This document shows positions 39,628 through 47,566 of a stretch of DNA of 64,000 nucleotides, piece by piece. Each line of letters starts with the position of its first letter. The first letter of the stretch is position 1. The position numbers were made by a program, and so were the translations under genes. The notes below the pieces were generated by a model. It did not search any database, was not told the origin of the DNA, and saw only the letters and a program-made list of their open reading frames with translations. Source of the stretch: Lewinellaceae bacterium (GTDB taxonomy: Bacteria > Bacteroidota > Bacteroidia > Chitinophagales > Saprospiraceae); assembly GCA_020636435.1 (NCBI GenBank), contig JACJXX010000002.1, forward strand, positions 434,001 to 498,000. Direction: 5' to 3'.

Positions 39628-42600
39628 CTACCGCCCCCATACCCCCTCCCCCACCTCCTCCGCCTGCCCCAGCGCCCCAAGCGTCTCCAGCAGCCGCTGC
39701 ACCTGCTCCAGATGCTGCTTCGTCCGTTTCTTCTGGAAGGCGGCGGCGATGGCGGGCACGTCCGCCGGAGCGTCCAGGGAGTTCAAGAGGTCCCGCAGGG
39801 CGGCGGCCTGCTCCGGCAGGCTATCCGGCCAGGGGCGCTTTTCGGTGGTAGCGATCTGCGCTTCCGCGGTGTCGATGTCCACCTCCAGCAGTTTACCCTG
39901 TTTGGCGGCCCGGGCCTCTTCCGGCGCCTGGTATTCCGGCCGCAGCCAGCGGACGTGCCCGGCGGCTTCCTCCGCTGCCCGCTCGGCGTTGAGCTGCACC
40001 AGGCGATCCAGGATTTCGCTCTCTTCCAGATCGGCGGGCCAGCCGTAGGCTGCCGCCACCGCGGCGTCGAGCTCGTCGTGGAGCTGCCGCAGGATGCCCA
40101 CCAGGCCCTGCTCGTGGATGCGGCGCTCTTTTTCGGTGAGGGGCTGCCCGGCGCGCTCTTTTTCCAGGACGTTGTACAGATCCGTCATCGTCAGATCGGG
40201 GTGCAGCTCCTGCTGCCGCTTGCGGTGGGCGTCGAGGCGCTCGCCGAGGGAGCGGATGTGGGATTTTTGTTCTCTAGAAGGAGAGGGGAAAGGGAAATTT
40301 TCGAAACAAGGCCCATTTTGCCATCGGGGGTCATTTCCTATTCCCATGCGCCCTCCTTGTGCTAGAGCCCAAGTGACATGAATGTGACTGGAAAGGGCTC
40401 CTAAAATAAAGGCATCGTTACTTGCAACTACTGCGACAGAACCGTCAGGAATTGTTTCCTCACTAGTTAGAAATAAGAAAAAGCGATGCTTAGAAACCTC
40501 ACTAGTTGCTATGTAGCGATTTAACACGTGAACAGCTGCCCTCATCTCACCACGGGTACGACCAAACACCCACCAGTTTTTACGAAAAAATTTGTCTTTA
40601 TTATTATCTCGAAAGGGTTTAACATCTGTCATTACTTTTTGATAGCCTGGGGGAAAAACTTTCATCGCCTCACTTGCTGACATAGAGAAAAAATCAATGC
40701 AATATCGAGGTTCCCGAGCTTTAGTCAAGTCACTACCTGAAATTAGTTGTGGAAGAAACTGTTTCCAGTTGGGATTTTCCTGAAGCCAATTTGTTCGATC
40801 TGAAAGGGTGACTATGAAACCTGCACCAACCAGTTTAACTCCTTGATAAACTAGATCTTTATTTGACTTTAAAGGAACGGCCTTATTGATTGCGGCTCCC
40901 ACTTGTAAGTTTGAGTGGATTACACCACGTTGAATTGCAAATTGTACTTTTAGTCCGTCATCATCATTGTTTTCCGTTTCTTTTATGACTTTCCAAAGTT
41001 CCCCAATAATTTGGTCACAAGATGCTATAGTCATAGCAATTCTTACTGCAGCTCCATCTGTAGAATCCACCCAAGGATGATCAGGTATTGCCAGGTTAAT
41101 TTTTAGACCAACTTGTAGATGTTTTTCAATTATTTGTCGATTCTTAGTTTGGGTAATACTATTAGTCGTAATAAGTCCAAAACGCTTTAGTTTTTGATCC
41201 AATACGAGCGTTGCCGCCTTGTGCCACCAATACATCACAAGATCACATGCAGGAAGTTCTGAAAAAGAATGGCGTATTGCATCCACATAACCATCTCCTA
41301 TAGAATCCCGAAGTCGTTTTTCACCAATAAAAGGGGGATTCCCCACAATGAAATCTGCCACTGGCCATTCCGCTGGCTTCGGATTGAGGTATTCATAAAC
41401 TGAGATTCGAGCAGATTCGTCCGGCACCTCTTCCCCCGTAATCGGATGCGGTTTTGTTGTCCGCCCATCCCAATGAGTCACCGGCTGCCCGGCCGCATCC
41501 AGCATGGGCGTCCGGTCCTCCCAGGTCAGCACCGCATCCCGGCATTCGATGTTGTGCAGGTCGCGGATGATCGGCTCCTGGAGGTCTTCCAGGCTGCCCC
41601 GGCTGCGCAGGTGCCACTGCAGGAAGCCGATCCACAGGACCAGCTCGGCAATGGCGGCGGCGCGGGGGTTGACCTCGATGCCCAGCAGGTTGGCGGGAGT
41701 GACGATGGCGCCGGCCAGCTCCAGGCGCTGCTGCCCCTGGCCCAGCTCGCGCAGGGTGTTGAACACTTCCCCTTCCAGGCGCTTGAGCAATTCCAGGGTG
41801 ACGTAGAGGAAGTTGCCGCTGCCGCAGGCGGGGTCGAGCACCTTCAGGTTGGCCAGTCGCTGCAGGAAGCGCTCCACCTGGCCGATGGCGGCAGTGAGGT
41901 CGCCCTGCTCCGCCAGTTGCAGGGCGGCCACCTGCACGGCTTCCCACTCAGCGCGCAGCGGCTCGATGATGGTGGGCTGCACCAGGCGCTCCACGTAGGC
42001 GCGGGGCGTATAGTGGGCGCCCAGCTTGTGGCGCTCTTGCGGGTCGAGGGCGCGCTCCAGCAGGGTGCCGAAGATGGCCGGCTCCACATCGCGCCAGTCG
42101 GAATCGGCAGCTTCCAGCAGCAACTGAATCTGGTCGGCATCGAGGTCGATCACGTCAATTTCGGCAAACAGGCCGCCGTTGAAGCGGGGTAAATTCTTGC
42201 GCAGGACGACCGAGAAACCGCCTTTGTCCATGCTGCCCCAGAGCGATTCCAGCATGGGGACGAAGGTGCCCGGCGCTTTCTGCAAGTCGCCCAGCAGCCG
42301 GGTGAAGCTCTTCTCCGGCAGCAGCTCCACATCTTCGGCGAACATGGTAAAGAGGCAGCGCATCAGGAAGTTGGCCACCCGTTCCGGCGAGTGCTGCCCT
42401 TCCAGGGAGCGGGCCAGCCGCGCCAGGCGGTCGGCGATCTTGCGGGTCACCTTGGTGCTGCGGCGGCTGGGGTCCAGGCTGAGCGGATCTGTCCAGACGG
42501 TGCGCAGCAGCGCCTGGTTTTCTTCCTTCCGCAAGCCTTCCAGCCGGATGCGGTACGAGGCAGGGTCGGGAAAGGGCACGTAATGCCCGCCGGCGCGGCT

Positions 42601-43098
42601 CCAGTCGGTGTACAGGGCGATGCTGTGGCCTACGTCCACCACCATCAGGAAAGGCGGGCGGCCGCCGTCGATTTCCTCCCGGGGCAGCAGGCGGGCGTAC
42701 TTTTCCGCCTGCTTGCGGGCCTTCTCCATGGCCGTGTCCCAGGCTTTGGTGCCGCGGATGCCGTGCCCGCGCTTGCGGCCGGCGCGCTGGGCCTCCGCTG
42801 CTGCGGACAGGGGCGCACTGCCGTTGGCGGCGTCGGCGCCCTGCTTGGCTTCCAGCACGAAGTGGCCCCGCTTGTAGCAGTCAATGAAGTTTTTGCTGCT
42901 GCCGGCGATGGTGGGCACGGTTTTCTCGAAGACGTAGGCGTTGGCGGCTTCTTCCGGGGTCTTGGGCCGGGGTGGTCCTACCTCCAGCAACTGGCAGAGA
43001 TCGAGGATGAACGACTGGGCGTTGGCGCGCTCCGCCGCTCCGGAGGCTGCCCATTTGTCGATGAACGCGTCGATGGTGTTAGGGTTGTGATCTTTCAT
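39628..43098 (-). CDS. MmeI-like (type IIL) restriction-modification enzyme
   Basis: 1156 residues from MKDHNPNTIDAFIDKW; the longer frame to 43245 adds unrelated text. N-terminal nuclease: FIDCYKRGHFVLEAKQG gives Asp73-x9-Glu83-x-Lys85, the catalytic pattern of MmeI. Methyltransferase: DPACGSGNFLYVTLELL (motif I, about 423) and NPPFIGEKRL (motif IV, about 584; NPPF marks N6-adenine). The target-recognition part follows to about 930, then a helical C-terminal region. MmeI-type proteins methylate one strand and cut about 20 bp away. The DNA for residues about 560-935 (40290-41420) is clearly AT-richer than both flanks. Confidence 0.85.
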   Translation of the reverse strand: MKDHNPNTIDAFIDKWAASGAAERANAQSFILDLCQLLEVGPPRPKTPEEAANAYVFEKTVPTIAGSSKNFIDCYKRGHFVLEAKQGADAANGSAPLSAAAEAQRAGRKRGHGIRGTKAWDTAMEKARKQAEKYARLLPREEIDGGRPPFLMVVDVGHSIALYTDWSRAGGHYVPFPDPASYRIRLEGLRKEENQALLRTVWTDPLSLDPSRRSTKVTRKIADRLARLARSLEGQHSPERVANFLMRCLFTMFAEDVELLPEKSFTRLLGDLQKAPGTFVPMLESLWGSMDKGGFSVVLRKNLPRFNGGLFAEIDVIDLDADQIQLLLEAADSDWRDVEPAIFGTLLERALDPQERHKLGAHYTPRAYVERLVQPTIIEPLRAEWEAVQVAALQLAEQGDLTAAIGQVERFLQRLANLKVLDPACGSGNFLYVTLELLKRLEGEVFNTLRELGQGQQRLELAGAIVTPANLLGIEVNPRAAAIAELVLWIGFLQWHLRSRGSLEDLQEPIIRDLHNIECRDAVLTWEDRTPMLDAAGQPVTHWDGRTTKPHPITGEEVPDESARISVYEYLNPKPAEWPVADFIVGNPPFIGEKRLRDSIGDGYVDAIRHSFSELPACDLVMYWWHKAATLVLDQKLKRFGLITTNSITQTKNRQIIEKHLQVGLKINLAIPDHPWVDSTDGAAVRIAMTIASCDQIIGELWKVIKETENNDDDGLKVQFAIQRGVIHSNLQVGAAINKAVPLKSNKDLVYQGVKLVGAGFIVTLSDRTNWLQENPNWKQFLPQLISGSDLTKAREPRYCIDFFSMSASEAMKVFPPGYQKVMTDVKPFRDNNKDKFFRKNWWVFGRTRGEMRAAVHVLNRYIATSEVSKHRFFLFLTSEETIPDGSVAVVASNDAFILGALSSHIHVTWALAQGGRMGIGNDPRWQNGPCFENFPFPSPSREQKSHIRSLGERLDAHRKRQQELHPDLTMTDLYNVLEKERAGQPLTEKERRIHEQGLVGILRQLHDELDAAVAAAYGWPADLEESEILDRLVQLNAERAAEEAAGHVRWLRPEYQAPEEARAAKQGKLLEVDIDTAEAQIATTEKRPWPDSLPEQAAALRDLLNSLDAPADVPAIAAAFQKKRTKQHLEQVQRLLETLGALGQAEEVGEGVWGR

Positions 43099-43402
43099 TT
43101 GCGGTTGCGGAAGTTGGTGTTTGTGATGCGCGCTTTTGTGTCGGCAGATAAAACTAAGGATTTTTACGGGGATGGCGAGGGGTTTGGTTCGGGGAAAGTG
43201 GGGAAATGGAGTGGTATTTACATGATAGGGGCTGTTTACGTTCATTTTCCTCTAAATCATAGAGAACTAGGTCAGGTTTCACTAATTTACTGCCGTTGAA
43301 AAGTTTTTTGACACGATGAAGCGGATGGTGGATGATCCGGGGATTGTGGGGGGGAGGTGAGGCAGGGAGTATCTATATACCTGGCAAGCATTGAAAATGT
43401 TT

Positions 43403-43735
43403 GATTGTAACAGATTGCGTAGCTGCACTTGGCAATCATTCAAGCCGGCATAGGAAGGGCATAATCCCGTAGGGATGCTAGTCCATTGCCAGGGCCGTGA
43501 GGCCCTGGTTATAATGGAGGTATTCCCGGAGCTCTGTAAGAGCGATAGCCCCCAAGGCGTCAGTCAGGGCATTGCGGCGATTGGCTGTCGTCCTTACAGG
43601 ACTCCCCATCTGTCGGGCTATTAAACCAGGGCCTCGCGGCCCTGGCAAAGGGCTAACATCCCTACGGGATTGTCAGTGCAACCCATTGTCAGCTCCTAAT
43701 GGCCACTGCGAGCAGCTACGCAAAACGTTACAATC
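43403..43735. repeat. 333-bp compound palindromic element upstream of the second ROCO gene
   Basis: Outer arms GATTGTAACAGATTGCGT (from 43403) and ACGCAAAACGTTACAATC (to 43735) are imperfect inverted repeats. Inner arms repeat ATCCCGTAGGGAT and CCAGGGCC-GTGA-GGCCCTGG on the left and CCAGGGCC-TCGC-GGCCCTGG and ATCCCTACGGGAT on the right in mirrored order. Smaller hairpins (GCTCTgtaAGAGC, GTCCttacaGGAC) lie in the centre. No gene. Confidence 0.8.
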
Positions 43736-43796
43736 AGTAATGTTTAAATTGCTTATGCGAATCAAGGGTGGAGGACAAACGGTCAACAATCCTTGA

Positions 43797-43886
43797 TTTT
43801 GCCTCGATTCTAAAGGATGATCAAGGATTTTTTCCCTTTCATCCTTTAGAGCCTGCTGCGAATTTATTTCGGAAATCGAGGCAAAA
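43797..43886. promoter_or_regulatory. Long nested inverted repeat in the leader of the second ROCO gene
   Basis: TTTTGCCTCGATT (43797-43809) pairs with AATCGAGGCAAAA (43874-43886), and inside it CTAAAGGATGA (43810-43820) pairs with TCATCCTTTAG (43839-43849). The structure ends 82 bp before the likely ATG at 43969 and could form an RNA hairpin or a protein site in the 5' leader. Confidence 0.65.
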
Positions 43887-43968
43887 AAGGGAAAAATCCG
43901 GACTTTTAAGGACAATCTTTTCCGCCCTTGACTCATATTATTTATATGACCTTCTAACCCCAGGTTTT

Positions 43969-46701
43969 ATGTCATTAGAAATAGCATTAGAAAGAATCAA
44001 ATCTGCTCAGGAAAATAAGGATACCCTACTTGATTTATCCAATCTGGGGTTAACCAAAATCCCTTCAGAAATTGCTGAACTCACTCAGCTGACCCATCTT
44101 TTTTTAGAGGAAAACCAACTCAGGGAAATTAATGCCTTGGCGTCCCTTCATCAATTACAAGTACTCAGCCTGGGAAATAACCAGCTGGTGGAAATACCTA
44201 CATTTTTGCTTAATTTAAATCTTCCGCTTTTGTGGAAAGGTATAGCTTATCCTCCGCTCCTGGCTTTCGTTCTAACCCTGACCCGAGCCCAAGACCTAGC
44301 CCGATACCTAGACCGAGACCTAGCCCGATACCTAGACCTAGCCCGAGAACTAGCCCGATACCTAGACCGAGCCCGAGAACTAGCCCGATACCTAGACCGA
44401 GCCCGAGCCCGAGACCGAGACCTAGCCCGAGCCCGATACCTAGACCGAGCCCGAGACCTAGCCCGAGACCTAGCCCGAGACCTAGACCGAGCCCGAGACC
44501 TAGACCGAGCCCTAGCCCTAGCCCGAGACCTAGACCTAGACCGAGCCCTAGCCCTAGCCCGAGACCGAGCCCGAGACCTAGCCCGAGTCCTAGCCCGAGA
44601 CCTAGACCGAGACCTAGACCGAGTCCTAGACCGAGTCCTAGACCGAGTCCGAGACCATGGCATATACCTATTGGACAACCCATTCCAAGCACCTCCCCCT
44701 GAAATCATCCAACAAGGAAACGATGCCGTCAAAAGGTTCCTGGAGGAATTTGTCGAAAAAGAATTTCTCAACGAAGTAAAAGTGATACTCGTAGGGGAAG
44801 GCGCCTCGGGTAAAACCAGCCTGGTGAAAAGGATACTTGATATCGGGTTCAACAAGAAAGAACCACAAACCCATGGCATCAAAATACTAAAACATCAATT
44901 TCAATATCAAGAGCAGGATTTTTTGGTCAATTTCTGGGATTTTGGGGGCCAGGAGATCATGCACGCCACGCATCAGTTTTTCTTAACCAAGCGATGCTTG
45001 TATGTACTGGTGCTGGACAGCCGCAAAGACGAAAAAGCCGAGTATTGGCTGAATTATATACAGAGTTTTGGTGGAGATGCCCCGGTCATCGTAGTGCTGA
45101 ATAAAAACGATGAAAACCCCTCCTTTGATGTCAATAGAAAATTCCTGACCAAGAAGTATAACAATATTCAGGCTTATTACAAGGTATCCTGCTTGACGGA
45201 TGAAGGCATTCCTACCCTTAGAAAAGACTTAAAGGATTATTTATGGAATTTGGAATTGCGGAACACCGCGTTTCCGAGAGGATGGCTCAAAGTCAAGATG
45301 GCCATGGAGGCTATGCCGGATGATTATATCAGTTATGCCCAGTATCAATCCATCTGTATAGAAAACCATGTGCACAATGTATCCTCCCAGAAAATATTGT
45401 TGGAACTCCTAAACGATCTAGGGGTGGTGCTGAACTATGAAAAACTAAGATTGTACGATACCCAGGTATTGAATCCCCTTTGGCTGACCAATGCGGTATA
45501 CCGGATCATCAATTCCCCTATTCTTGCCAAGACCAATGGCCGGTTCAACATCAATGAGTTAGATACCATCATTAACGACCCGCGCTACCAACCGGAAAAT
45601 CCGGAGCATTGGACGAACATATTCAAGTTTTGGAAACCCGAGCAAAAATTGATGCAATTTCCCGAAGAGAAGTTCCTATTCATCGTCGCCATGATGAAGC
45701 AGTTTGAACTGCTTTTTCAAATTGACGACTACCATTACCTCATCCCGGCTTTGCTTTCGGATGAAGAAAATATCTACCCGTTTAAGCCCACCGATTCCAC
45801 TTTGGCCTTCGTCATCGAATATATGGATTTCTTACCCACCTCCATCATTCCCCGGTTGATGGTCAAGCTGAATAAGTACATCTACAATGATCAGGTTTGG
45901 AAAACGGGCATGGTTCTGGAAGAAAAACTACTGTTCCATAGCCTGGCTAATATTGTATTGGACAGAGAGAGTAAAAAGATAAACATAGAGATAAAGGGGA
46001 ACCGGAATCGCGATTTTCTGACGGTTATCAGGGAAACCCTAAAAGAGATCAATGCGACCTACCAGGACTTAGATGTTACGGAGTGGGTACCCCTGCCCGA
46101 ATTGTATAAGGGCGAACAACTATTGGTTGATTACCAGGAACTGCTGGGATATGAAAAGATGGGACAGCAACAATATATTTCCGGGAAATTACAAAAAGCC
46201 TTTCCGGTATCCGAGCTGTTAAACGGCATTGAAAAACCAGAAACCCGCAAATCCTCTGGCTCCTGTCAAATTTTCGTTTCTTATTCCCATAAAGACGAGG
46301 CGTATAAGGAAAAGTTATTAGAACATTTAATGCCGCTGGTCCGCCTAAACAAGGCTACTTTATGGGATGACACCAGTATTGATGCCGGAGAAGAGTGGAG
46401 AGCAAAAATCTTTGAAAACCTGGATAAAGCGGATATTGTCCTTTGCCTGATCAGCAGCAGCTTTATTGCATCTGAATTTTGCTACACCGAGGAGCTGGCC
46501 CATGCCCTGGCTGTTCATGATAAAGGAACCAAAACTGTAATCCCAATAAGGGTTCAAGAGGTGAATTGGGATAAGCTGAAAATAGCCAAAATACAAGGCT
46601 TGCCAGCCAATAAATGGATGAGTGACATTACGGACAATAAGAGTTGGACGGAGATATCGAAGGGGATTGAGGAGGCGATTGACAGGATAAAGAAGATGTG
46701 A
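43969..46701 (+). CDS. LRR-ROC-COR-TIR protein with in-frame tandem repeat
   Basis: 910 residues from MSLEIALERIKSAQENK; an upstream GTG start is possible but would run through the leader hairpin. Three leucine-rich repeats (LLDLSNLGLTKIPSEIAEL, LTHLFLEENQLREI, LQVLSLGNNQLVEIP) are followed by about 125 residues of Arg/Asp/Ala/Leu dipeptide repeats (about 105-230), then ROC: VILVGEGASGKTSLVKR, WDFGGQEIMHATHQFFL, VVLNKNDE (good G4). COR follows, then TIR from about 764 (CQIFVSYSHKDEAYKEKL, ASEFCYTEELAHAL with the candidate catalytic Glu). It is expected to sense via the LRR and act via TIR NADase or signalling. A 141-residue gene follows after 12 bp. Confidence 0.9.
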   Translation: MSLEIALERIKSAQENKDTLLDLSNLGLTKIPSEIAELTQLTHLFLEENQLREINALASLHQLQVLSLGNNQLVEIPTFLLNLNLPLLWKGIAYPPLLAFVLTLTRAQDLARYLDRDLARYLDLARELARYLDRARELARYLDRARARDRDLARARYLDRARDLARDLARDLDRARDLDRALALARDLDLDRALALARDRARDLARVLARDLDRDLDRVLDRVLDRVRDHGIYLLDNPFQAPPPEIIQQGNDAVKRFLEEFVEKEFLNEVKVILVGEGASGKTSLVKRILDIGFNKKEPQTHGIKILKHQFQYQEQDFLVNFWDFGGQEIMHATHQFFLTKRCLYVLVLDSRKDEKAEYWLNYIQSFGGDAPVIVVLNKNDENPSFDVNRKFLTKKYNNIQAYYKVSCLTDEGIPTLRKDLKDYLWNLELRNTAFPRGWLKVKMAMEAMPDDYISYAQYQSICIENHVHNVSSQKILLELLNDLGVVLNYEKLRLYDTQVLNPLWLTNAVYRIINSPILAKTNGRFNINELDTIINDPRYQPENPEHWTNIFKFWKPEQKLMQFPEEKFLFIVAMMKQFELLFQIDDYHYLIPALLSDEENIYPFKPTDSTLAFVIEYMDFLPTSIIPRLMVKLNKYIYNDQVWKTGMVLEEKLLFHSLANIVLDRESKKINIEIKGNRNRDFLTVIRETLKEINATYQDLDVTEWVPLPELYKGEQLLVDYQELLGYEKMGQQQYISGKLQKAFPVSELLNGIEKPETRKSSGSCQIFVSYSHKDEAYKEKLLEHLMPLVRLNKATLWDDTSIDAGEEWRAKIFENLDKADIVLCLISSSFIASEFCYTEELAHALAVHDKGTKTVIPIRVQEVNWDKLKIAKIQGLPANKWMSDITDNKSWTEISKGIEEAIDRIKKM
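44278..44657 (+). repeat. Hexanucleotide VNTR inside the ROCO gene
   Basis: About 63 units of six bases drawn from GACCTA, GCCCGA, GACCGA, TACCTA, GAACTA and similar. Each unit adds two residues (DL, AR, DR, YL, EL), giving a highly charged, probably helical linker between the LRR and ROC domains. Unit changes keep the frame. The minus strand reads as a Gly-Leu repeat, a by-product. Confidence 0.9.
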
Positions 46702-46713
46702 AATTCAATTAAC

Positions 46714-47139
46714 ATGCATAAGAAAAGCAAAATCAGTTCCTGGGAAGAATTCTACCAAACCCAAAGAAGCAGAAACGTAAAAGATCATTTGATCGAATTA
46801 TCGCAAAGGATTGTAAGCGATATAAAAGCGAACCAGGAAATAGATGATTCCGCATTTTGCCTGGCGCCAAAAAACTTCACCGTCAATGTGCCAAGAGACC
46901 AGAAGAGAACGGTCTTTGTGAATGTGATATTTAATGTGAATAGCCTTAAAATTGAAACCTTATTTCATGGAGAGAAAACCGAAAAGGCGAGGTTTATCAT
47001 TAAGAAAGGCCATGTTGTCAATGAGTTTAAACTGGTAAGGGAGTCGGATTATACTGAAGAATTGAAGACTTATATTGAAGGAGCATTTCATGTTATTCTC
47101 CATAACGAATATGATACTTTGGTGGAAAAATTTTATTGA
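46714..47139 (+). CDS. Unknown 141-residue protein downstream of ROCO-TIR
   Basis: Starts 12 bp after the ROCO-TIR stop, same strand, so most likely co-transcribed. The sequence (MHKKSKISSWEEFYQTQRSR to HNEYDTLVEKFY) mixes charged helices and a central beta region (NFTVNVPRDQKRTVFVNVIF, KIETLFHGEKTEKARFII). No recognised domain or signal. Its place suggests a regulator, immunity or accessory component of the TIR system (inference). Confidence 0.6.
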   Translation: MHKKSKISSWEEFYQTQRSRNVKDHLIELSQRIVSDIKANQEIDDSAFCLAPKNFTVNVPRDQKRTVFVNVIFNVNSLKIETLFHGEKTEKARFIIKKGHVVNEFKLVRESDYTEELKTYIEGAFHVILHNEYDTLVEKFY

Positions 47140-47201
47140 GGTTTTTTCATACTGATATAGAGTATCGAAAAAAGGTATATTGTTTTGAATTCATCACCCA
47201 C

Positions 47202-47373
47202 TACTCTGTTAAAAAAGTTTCTTTCCATTATCGGAGGCTTTGCTCGTGGTTCGATCATCCTGATCGAACGCGCCGTGAGGCGCAAAAAGATTGGGCAGAA
47301 AGACTTGCGATCAAGATGATCGCCGCACGAATGCCAGCCGACGAAAACGATAAGGACTATTTTTAACAGAGTA
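47202..47373. repeat. Inverted-repeat-ended element, 172 bp
   Basis: Exact 14-bp ends TACTCTGTTAAAAA (47202-47215) and TTTTTAACAGAGTA (47360-47373). The inside has hairpins GTTCGATCA-TCC-TGATCGAAC and GCGCC-gtga-GGCGC and two copies of a CGATCA-x-GATGATCG motif related to 39603-39617. An open frame across it (47136-47366) shows no known domain. Confidence 0.7.
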
Positions 47374-47392
47374 CTCCCTACATCCACAAAAC

Positions 47393-47566
47393 ATGAAAAA
47401 TCACACCCTTTTCTTCCTCCTGTCAGCCGTTCTGGCCGCCGCCTGCAATTCCAATCCGCCGGTTACCGAAAACGTGGAAGCATCCATAACCTTCCCTGAG
47501 AAAGCAGCTTCGGCGACCATCTACGAAGTCAACATCCGGCAGCACACCCCGGAGGGAACAATATGA
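47393..47566 (+). pseudogene. N-terminal stub of an alpha-amylase family lipoprotein
   Basis: 57 codons: a lipoprotein signal (MKNHTLFFLLSAVLAAAC, lipobox at Cys18), then FPEKAASATIYEVNIRQHTPEGT, which matches the start of Bacteroidota GH13 alpha-amylases (ATIYEVNxRQxTPEG). The catalytic barrel is missing and the frame ends at TGA, overlapping the ATG of the next gene (ATGA at 47563-47566). A deletion or recombination joined the stub to the TonB receptor gene; a short lipopeptide could still be made. Confidence 0.75.

Noticed and set aside
43403..43735. CRISPR or attenuator
   Set aside because: Repeats are mirrored palindromes, not direct repeats with spacers; no adjacent leader peptide.
44210..44692. 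Gly-Leu repeat protein on the minus strand
   Set aside because: It is the reverse reading of the hexanucleotide repeat in the ROCO gene.
47136..47366. 76-residue protein
   Set aside because: It lies almost wholly inside an inverted-repeat element and has no recognisable family.
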